64,000 nucleotides of DNA from Pseudolysinimonas sp051954455 (GTDB lineage Bacteria > Actinomycetota > Actinomycetes > Actinomycetales > Microbacteriaceae): assembly GCF_051954455.1 (NCBI RefSeq), contig NZ_JBQCHS010000013.1, forward strand, positions 116,194 through 180,193. Direction: 5' to 3'. The notes beneath the pieces were generated by a model. That model was not told the DNA's origin, ran no database searches, and saw only the letters and a list, made by a program, of their open reading frames with translations. Every line of letters starts with the position of its first letter. The first letter of the stretch is position 1. This document shows, piece after piece, positions 59,321-64,000 of this stretch. The position numbers were made by a program, and so were the translations under genes.

Positions 59321-61333
59321 CTACGGCGTGACGCCCGGGAAGGTCCGCAGCGCCGGCTCGATGCCGGCCGCCGCGATGACCTGCTGCGCGTCGACCGGCC
59401 ACGCCGTGCCGGTCACCTGCACGTTGTCGACGATCTGATTACGGTGCTCCGCGGCACCCGGCGTCTGCTGCACGCCGCCGTTGAACCAGTTGTGCTGGAT
59501 GAGGTTGTCACTCGTGTTGTTGGTGCTGCTGGCGTTCGTGAACACCCACACGCCGGAGTCCTGCACCACGTTGTCCTTCTCGGTCACGTAGCGCGACCCC
59601 TCGTCGAGGTAGAGGCCCACCGTGTGCCGGTTGTCGTAGATGTAGTTGCCGCTGAACACGGAGCCCGGGTTCGCCGACAGGTTGTAGAGGCTGCCGCCGT
59701 CGTGGAACACCTTCTTCGTGCCGTGGATGAGGTTGTCGGTGACCTGGGTGTCCTTCAGCGTGGTCGGTGTCGTGTACACCGGCTGGTACGCGTACAGCCC
59801 GCGGTTCTGGTAGTCGGGGCTGCCGCCCGGGTCGTTCGCACCCCAGCCCCAGCCGATGTCGATGCCGTCGTAGGCGAGGTTCGAGACCTCGTTGTGGCTG
59901 ATGACCGCGTGGGAGACGTAGGTCGAGAGGATGCCGGACATCTCCTTGTAGTCCTTCGCCACGTCCGTCACGAGGTTGTCGTCGACCGTGACGTCGGAGA
60001 CCGTCATCGCCGGGCTGCTCGGGTGGTGCGCATCCGGCGCGATCCCACCGACCACCACGCCCGCCCCGCCGAGGTCGGTGAAGAGGTTGTGGTGCACCGT
60101 CGCGCCGGCCACACCGAGGCCGGTGCCCGATCCGTTCGCCACCGCGTCGTTGCCGATCCCGAGTCCGACCTGGCCGAGGTGCGCAAACGTGTCGTCGGCG
60201 AAGGCGACGGTCTTCGCGGCCGCGACCTGCACCGCCGCCGGCATCTGCGCCCAGGAATTGCGGGCGCCCTCGAAGAGCGGGCAGCCGGACTGGCAGCTCG
60301 AGAGGTAGTCGGCCGGCTGCGGAACGGTGCGCGGGATGAAGGCGCCGTTCTGCTGGTCGGCGTAGCCGATCGAGGTGCCGGGCGACAGCCACGTCGAGTA
60401 CGAGAACCGCAGCTTCGAGAACGTCAGGTCGTGCACGGGCCGCGCATAGCTCCCGGCGACCTGCACGAGCGACTGCAGACGCGGCAGCACGAACGACTCC
60501 GCCGCCGGATCCTCCCCGCTCGCGGCACGGTAGTAGAGGCGGCCGGCGGTCGGGTCGAGGTACCACTGGCCCGGCTGCAGGAACGCGGCCGAGTTCTCGA
60601 GGAGCAGCTGGCCGCCCGCGAACGGGTGAGCGAGCGTGTCGTAGCCCCAGTTGTTGTTCTGCCAGCCCGGCTGCTGCATCGTCACGGTCGTGCCGCTGAT
60701 GCTCTGCACCGCGGCGTAGCGATCGGTGAACGAGTCCTGGCTCTCGACCTCGATGCGGTTCTGGTCCGGCAGCGTGGCGAGGTAGTCGAGCGCCGGGTTC
60801 ACGATGTCCATGCCCGACGGCGTGACGGTGACGTCGCTCCGCGCGATCGCGATCGACGCCCGCGGCGCGGCGAGGTCGTTCTTGTACAGCTGCCGGCTGT
60901 CGTGCCCCTTCGGCACCGACGCGACGTAGATGTTCTTCGACGCGTCGGACATGCGCCAGCCGGAGACCGGGGAGCCGCCGGAGAGGACCGGGGTCGCTCC
61001 CGGCGCGGCCGTCCATTCGACCGGGTGCCCGGGCCGCCCGGAGTCGCGGGCGTCGAAGGTCAGCGGCTTGTCGAGCTGGTAGGTGCCGCTCGTCAGCTGC
61101 ACCTGCACCCCGCGACCGGCGAGCGCGGCCGCGCGCGCGAGCGCCTGTGCGGCGGCGAGCGAGCGGAGCGGGCTGCGGATGCCGCCGTCGTTGTGGTCGT
61201 TCCCCTTCGGCGACACCACGATCACGATCGGTCGGGACGGCGGAGCCGCCATGGCCGGCGCGGCCCCGGTGGCGGTGAAGCCGGCGACCAGGGCGGCGAC
61301 CCCGGCGGCGACGAGAAGACGGCGTTGTCTCAT
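59321..61333 (-). CDS. Secreted right-handed parallel beta-helix protein (possible GH141-type glycosidase)
   Basis: 670 residues. A Sec signal peptide (MRQRRLLVAAGVAALVAGF, cleavage near AMA-AP) precedes VSPKGNDHNDGGIRSPLRSL, then VQLTSGTYQLDKPLTF and DSGRPGHPVEWTAAPGATPV. This N-terminal pattern is shared by carbohydrate-active beta-helix enzymes. Asn-rich coils of a parallel beta-helix follow (about 340-640, for example VSDVTVDDNLVTDV and SGNYIYDNRHTVGLYLDEGS). GH141, known for alpha-L-fucosidase and xylanase activity, is my best guess given the adjacent fucose-type catabolic genes; other beta-helix families remain possible. The ATG at 61333 has AAGGGGA upstream. It lacks an anchor, so it is released. 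Confidence 0.75.
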   Translation of the reverse strand: MRQRRLLVAAGVAALVAGFTATGAAPAMAAPPSRPIVIVVSPKGNDHNDGGIRSPLRSLAAAQALARAAALAGRGVQVQLTSGTYQLDKPLTFDARDSGRPGHPVEWTAAPGATPVLSGGSPVSGWRMSDASKNIYVASVPKGHDSRQLYKNDLAAPRASIAIARSDVTVTPSGMDIVNPALDYLATLPDQNRIEVESQDSFTDRYAAVQSISGTTVTMQQPGWQNNNWGYDTLAHPFAGGQLLLENSAAFLQPGQWYLDPTAGRLYYRAASGEDPAAESFVLPRLQSLVQVAGSYARPVHDLTFSKLRFSYSTWLSPGTSIGYADQQNGAFIPRTVPQPADYLSSCQSGCPLFEGARNSWAQMPAAVQVAAAKTVAFADDTFAHLGQVGLGIGNDAVANGSGTGLGVAGATVHHNLFTDLGGAGVVVGGIAPDAHHPSSPAMTVSDVTVDDNLVTDVAKDYKEMSGILSTYVSHAVISHNEVSNLAYDGIDIGWGWGANDPGGSPDYQNRGLYAYQPVYTTPTTLKDTQVTDNLIHGTKKVFHDGGSLYNLSANPGSVFSGNYIYDNRHTVGLYLDEGSRYVTEKDNVVQDSGVWVFTNASSTNNTSDNLIQHNWFNGGVQQTPGAAEHRNQIVDNVQVTGTAWPVDAQQVIAAAGIEPALRTFPGVTP

Positions 61334-61368
61334 GCGATGTTCCCCTTTGATCACACGCGTACGCGCAA

Positions 61369-61383
61369 AGATGCGACGTATCA
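61369..61383 (-). promoter_or_regulatory. Putative GntR half-site upstream of the beta-helix gene
   Basis: The minus strand reads GTGATACGTCGCATC here. TGATACGT (61383-61376) is the same octamer, in the same orientation relative to the gene, as in the minus-strand operator at 55885-55878. The second half is degenerate. This suggests that the exported enzyme is co-regulated with the catabolic operons. Confidence 0.45.
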
Positions 61384-61441
61384 CCTTTGTGTTCTACCCC
61401 GAAGGAGGGCCGGGGTCAATCGCCCTGCGCGCGTCGCGCGA

Positions 61442-61813
61442 TCAGTGGGCCGGCGGTGCGAAGACGTTGACGAGGTTGCCGTCCGGGTCCTCGACGAGGA
61501 GCGACCGGTTGCCCCACGGCATGACCGTGGGCTCCTGCACGATCGTCGCCCCGAGTGCCCGGAGGCTCGCGAACGCCGCGTCGACCTCGCCGGCGCTCCC
61601 GACTTCGAACTCGACGACCACGGAGCCGGAGCGCTCGGCGAATCCGACGACCGGGACCGTGGCGGTCGATCCGATCGCGAGCGTGCCCGTCGGGGCGCGG
61701 AAGACGGCGAAGACCGGGGCGGGGCGATCGGCGGTGACGCTCAGGAGCTCCTCGTAGAACGGGACCAGCCTGTCGACGTCGTCGGTGATGACGCGGGCGG
61801 AGGCGAAGTGCAT
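61442..61813 (-). CDS. VOC (glyoxalase/bleomycin-resistance) family protein
   Basis: 123 residues with the two beta-alpha-beta-beta-beta modules of the vicinal-oxygen-chelate fold: ARVITDDVDRLVPFYEELL at the start and SLLVEDPDGNLVNVF at the end. The latter holds the usual metal-Glu position. The substrate is unknown; members include dioxygenases, glyoxalases and antibiotic-binding proteins. AAAGGA lies three to five bases before the ATG. It is divergent from the WYL regulator, which may control it. Confidence 0.85.
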   Translation of the reverse strand: MHFASARVITDDVDRLVPFYEELLSVTADRPAPVFAVFRAPTGTLAIGSTATVPVVGFAERSGSVVVEFEVGSAGEVDAAFASLRALGATIVQEPTVMPWGNRSLLVEDPDGNLVNVFAPPAH

Positions 61814-61885
61814 GGGATTCCTTTCGACAGCCCGACGCTAGGGTCAAAAGCGGGCGATTCCGGCCCGGTATGGAGGAATCCGTCG

Positions 61886-62857
61886 ATGTCGCGCCCTACG
61901 GGTCGCCTGCTCGCGCTCATCGAGCTGTTGCAGGGCGGCGGCCTCCGCACCGCCCGCGAGATCGCCGATCGACTCGGCGTCGACGAGCGGACCGCGCGGC
62001 GCGACATCGAGCGGCTGCTCGAGCTCGACATCCCCGTCGAGTCGGTCCGAGGGCGCCACGGCGGGTTCCGCATCGCCGCGGGCGCCCGCCTGCCGCCGCT
62101 CATGCTCGACGCGGAGGAGGCGGTCGCGGTGGTCCTCGGGCTGGGCGCGGTCCGGCGGTCCGGGCCGTCCGCCCGGGTGCGCACCGCCGCGGAGACCGCC
62201 GCCGCGAAGCTGGGCCGGGTGCTGCCGACGCGCGTGGCGGGGCAGGTCGCCGGGCTGGCCGCCGTGGCCACGACATCCGACTCCGACCCGGTGGGCCCGG
62301 AGGTGGAGGCGTCGACGGACACGCTGCTCACGGCCTCGCGGGCGGTCGAGGAGGGTCGCCCGCTCCACGTCGTCCACCGTCGCGACGGCACGACGACGAC
62401 CCGGACCGTCCTGCCCTACGGCGTGGTCGAGCACCACGGCCGCTGGTACCTCGTGGGGCTCGACTCGCGATCGGACGAGGTCCGGACGTTCCGACTCGAC
62501 CGCGTCGAGCGCCTCGAGATCGGGACGGGCCGGTTCCGCCGGCCGGAGACCGATCCTGCCCTGCTACTGACGTCCTCTCTCGCGTCCGCGCCGCGCCGGC
62601 ATCGGGTCGAGGTGGAGGTCCACGCGCCCGAGGAGCGCATCCGGCGGCTGCTGCCCGAGTCGATCGCCCGACTCCAGGCGTTGGCCGAGGATCCGGGATG
62701 GTGGTGCGTCACGATCGAGGCGGAGCGACTCGACTGGGTGGCCGGGGTGCTCGCGCAGCTCGACGCGCCCTTCCGGATCCGGCGGCCGGCCGAGCTCCAC
62801 GACGAGGTCGAGGGCCTGGCGCGACGGCTCCTCGCGCAGCTCGACGTCGACGGATGA
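61886..62857 (+). CDS. WYL-domain transcriptional regulator
   Basis: 323 residues. The N-terminal winged HTH_11-type domain (LLALIELLQGGGLRTAREIA, then DERTARRDIERLL) is followed by a linker with VRGRHGGFRIAAG. The WYL domain (about 135-210) has RTVLPYGVVEHHGRWYLVGLD, and a WCX-like C-terminal extension follows. Such regulators often respond to nucleotides or DNA damage and control nearby small enzymes. The ATG at 61886 has GGAGGA at 61872-61877, eight bases upstream. It is divergent from the VOC gene. Confidence 0.9.
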   Translation: MSRPTGRLLALIELLQGGGLRTAREIADRLGVDERTARRDIERLLELDIPVESVRGRHGGFRIAAGARLPPLMLDAEEAVAVVLGLGAVRRSGPSARVRTAAETAAAKLGRVLPTRVAGQVAGLAAVATTSDSDPVGPEVEASTDTLLTASRAVEEGRPLHVVHRRDGTTTTRTVLPYGVVEHHGRWYLVGLDSRSDEVRTFRLDRVERLEIGTGRFRRPETDPALLLTSSLASAPRRHRVEVEVHAPEERIRRLLPESIARLQALAEDPGWWCVTIEAERLDWVAGVLAQLDAPFRIRRPAELHDEVEGLARRLLAQLDVDG

Positions 62858-62866
62858 CGGACCGCG

Positions 62867-63775
62867 TCAGTCGGGATCGCCCGCCGCATCGGCGATCCGC
62901 TCGGTGCGGGCGCGCAGCGCGGAGATGACGCCGATCATGTCGTCGGCACCGAGCCCGGCCGCCACCGCCTCGTCGTAGAGCTCGCGGCTCGCCCGGCTGA
63001 GCGGGTGAGACGTCCCGGTCGCCACGGCCGCATCCTCCACGAGCCGGGCGTTCTTGCGGACGTCGGCGATCGCCGCCTGCGGCGAGAGGTCGCCTTCCCT
63101 GAGCTTCGCGGCCTTGCCGCGCGAGACGACGGATGCCATCGGACCCGCGTCGAGCACGGCCCGGAGCACATCCGGGTCGACGCCGGTGCGCTCGGCGATG
63201 TGGAAGGTCTCGGCCAGCCCGGTGACCATGGTGATCAGGAAGGAGTTGACCGCGAGCTTCGTCGCCAGGGCCGCCGGCACGTCGCCGCAGCGGAAGCGCG
63301 CCCCGCACATCAGGTCGATGAGCGGCTCGACCTCCGCGACCGCGTCGTCGTCGCCGGCGAGCATCGCCACGAGCGCGCCGTCGACGGCCGGACCGCGCGA
63401 TCCCGACACCGGCGCCTCGACGTAGCGGCCTCCCGCCCGTGCGACGTCGTCGGCGAGCGCGCGCGAGAACGCCGTCGTGAAGGTGCCCATCTGCACCACG
63501 GTCCGGTCGGCGACCAGCGCGGCGAACGCCGGCGTTCCGCGCGAGAGCACCGCATCCACCGCCGGCTCGTCGCGCAGCATCAGGATGACCGTCTCCGCCG
63601 CCTCGAAAACGCCGGCCACGTCCCCCGCCGCCCGCGCGCCCGCGGCCACCAGCTCGTCCACCGGCGCGGCCGAGCGCGCCCACACGACGACGTCGAATCC
63701 GGCGCGCACCAGATTCGTCGCCATCGGCACGCCCATGATCCCCAGGCCGATGAAGCCGACCGTCCGTTCGCTCAT
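62867..63775 (-). CDS. NAD(P)-dependent oxidoreductase, 3-hydroxyisobutyrate dehydrogenase family
   Basis: 302 residues. The coenzyme motif is GFIGLGIMGVPMATNL, the substrate-binding motif EAPVSGSRGPA, and the catalytic Lys lies in ATKLAVNSFL. The all-helical C-terminal domain is complete. Beta-hydroxy acids are the usual substrates; imine reductases share the fold, so the reaction is open. The ATG overlaps the stop of the upstream TetR gene (ATGA), and the regulator probably controls this enzyme. Confidence 0.88.
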   Translation of the reverse strand: MSERTVGFIGLGIMGVPMATNLVRAGFDVVVWARSAAPVDELVAAGARAAGDVAGVFEAAETVILMLRDEPAVDAVLSRGTPAFAALVADRTVVQMGTFTTAFSRALADDVARAGGRYVEAPVSGSRGPAVDGALVAMLAGDDDAVAEVEPLIDLMCGARFRCGDVPAALATKLAVNSFLITMVTGLAETFHIAERTGVDPDVLRAVLDAGPMASVVSRGKAAKLREGDLSPQAAIADVRKNARLVEDAAVATGTSHPLSRASRELYDEAVAAGLGADDMIGVISALRARTERIADAAGDPD

Positions 63776-64000
63776 CGCTCTCCCTCTCTCGTCGTCCCCG
63801 TCATCCCGAGCGCGCTCAGGGCGGCGCTCGCGTGGGCGGCGGCCTCCGCCCTGTCCGGCGCCGGCCGCAGCCCGAGCAGGCGCTGGCGGTGCGGCTCGCC
63901 GAGGAGCAGCGCGAACAGCGCCTCCGCGCGATCGGCGTCGCTCTCCGGCAGCCGCGAACGCAGCGCGGCGATGTAGCTGAGCGGCCCGTCGTCGTAGAAG
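63772..64000 (-). CDS. TetR family transcriptional regulator (partial, C-terminus only)
   Basis: The last 75 complete codons are in the window; the rest, including the helix-turn-helix, lies beyond base 64000. The visible part, SYIAALRSRLPESDADRAEA followed by LLLGEPHRQRLLGL, resembles the ligand-binding helices of TetR proteins with the TetR_C_7-type C-terminus. Its TGA overlaps the start of the 3-hydroxyisobutyrate-dehydrogenase-like gene. The family call rests on a short stretch. Confidence 0.6.
   Translation of the reverse strand, partial: FYDDGPLSYIAALRSRLPESDADRAEALFALLLGEPHRQRLLGLRPAPDRAEAAAHASAALSALGMTGTTREGER

Noticed and set aside
59444..62857. A 1137-codon plus-strand frame ending in the WYL regulator
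   Set aside because: Only the part from 61886, after GGAGGA, shows protein-like sequence; the rest is antisense to the beta-helix gene.
1..64000. CRISPR arrays, IS elements, prophage, tRNA or rRNA genes
   Set aside because: I saw no regularly spaced repeats, transposase or integrase motifs, or conserved RNA sequences. A tRNA or repeat-finding program would be needed to exclude small cases.

Overview
The window is chromosomal DNA from a high-GC Gram-positive actinobacterium, most likely a Microbacteriaceae-type soil or plant-associated organism. The evidence is pervasive G/C-ending codons, many GTG starts, ATGA/GTGA stop-start overlaps, TAnnnT promoters, a surface protein with a class-E-sortase-like LALTG motif, and many CUT1 sugar importers that lack their own ATPase. 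This taxonomic call is an inference. I see no rRNA, tRNA, CRISPR, phage or IS element.

Layout. 1-2035: start of a family-5 solute-binding lipoprotein, a divergent RpiR regulator, and a GNAT acetyltransferase coupled to a 56-residue membrane protein. 2097-9400: serine hydrolase, large cell-wall-anchored DUF11-repeat protein, GH3 beta-glucosidase, SRPBCC-like protein. 9496-10686: a solitary, visibly AT-richer AAA ATPase with a C-terminal winged helix. 10708-16392 (minus): amidase, agmatine deiminase and an APH-kinase/class-III PLP-enzyme fusion in one coupled operon. 16597-24104: two small paralogous proteins of unknown function (16597 and 23817), two tandem SDRs, a GMC oxidoreductase coupled to an alpha/beta-hydrolase fused to a gluconate-2-dehydrogenase-subunit-3-like domain, and a GH15 glucoamylase/trehalase.

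24123-61333 is a plant or algal glycan-utilisation region made of four modules. Module 1 (24123-33866): ROK regulator, SBP, two permeases, GH42, GH31 alpha-xylosidase, acetyl-xylan-esterase-type esterase. Module 2 (33922-43008): LacI, SBP, two permeases, GH127, a second GH31, and a second closely related LacI. Module 3 (43149-48387): TIM-barrel isomerase/epimerase, DUF993 aldolase-like protein, Gfo/Idh dehydrogenase, LacI, and an orphan formylglycine-generating enzyme. Module 4 (48519-61333): FadR-type GntR, an SBP-permease-permease-enolase-mutarotase-lactonase-aldose dehydrogenase operon, a divergent Zn-dehydrogenase-SDR-KDPG aldolase-sugar kinase operon, and a secreted beta-helix protein. 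Module 4 joins the upper half of the non-phosphorylative L-fucose route to an Entner-Doudoroff-like lower half. 61442-64000: VOC protein, WYL regulator, 3-hydroxyisobutyrate-dehydrogenase-like enzyme and the end of a TetR regulator.

The regulatory DNA is readable. Palindromes lie at promoters for LacI (43022-43047, 43083-43096, 46330-46343), ROK (32674-32698) and probably GntR (55875-55887, with the half-site repeated at 61376-61383). Several monocistronic genes carry a TAnnnT box exactly six bases before the start codon, suggesting leaderless transcripts.
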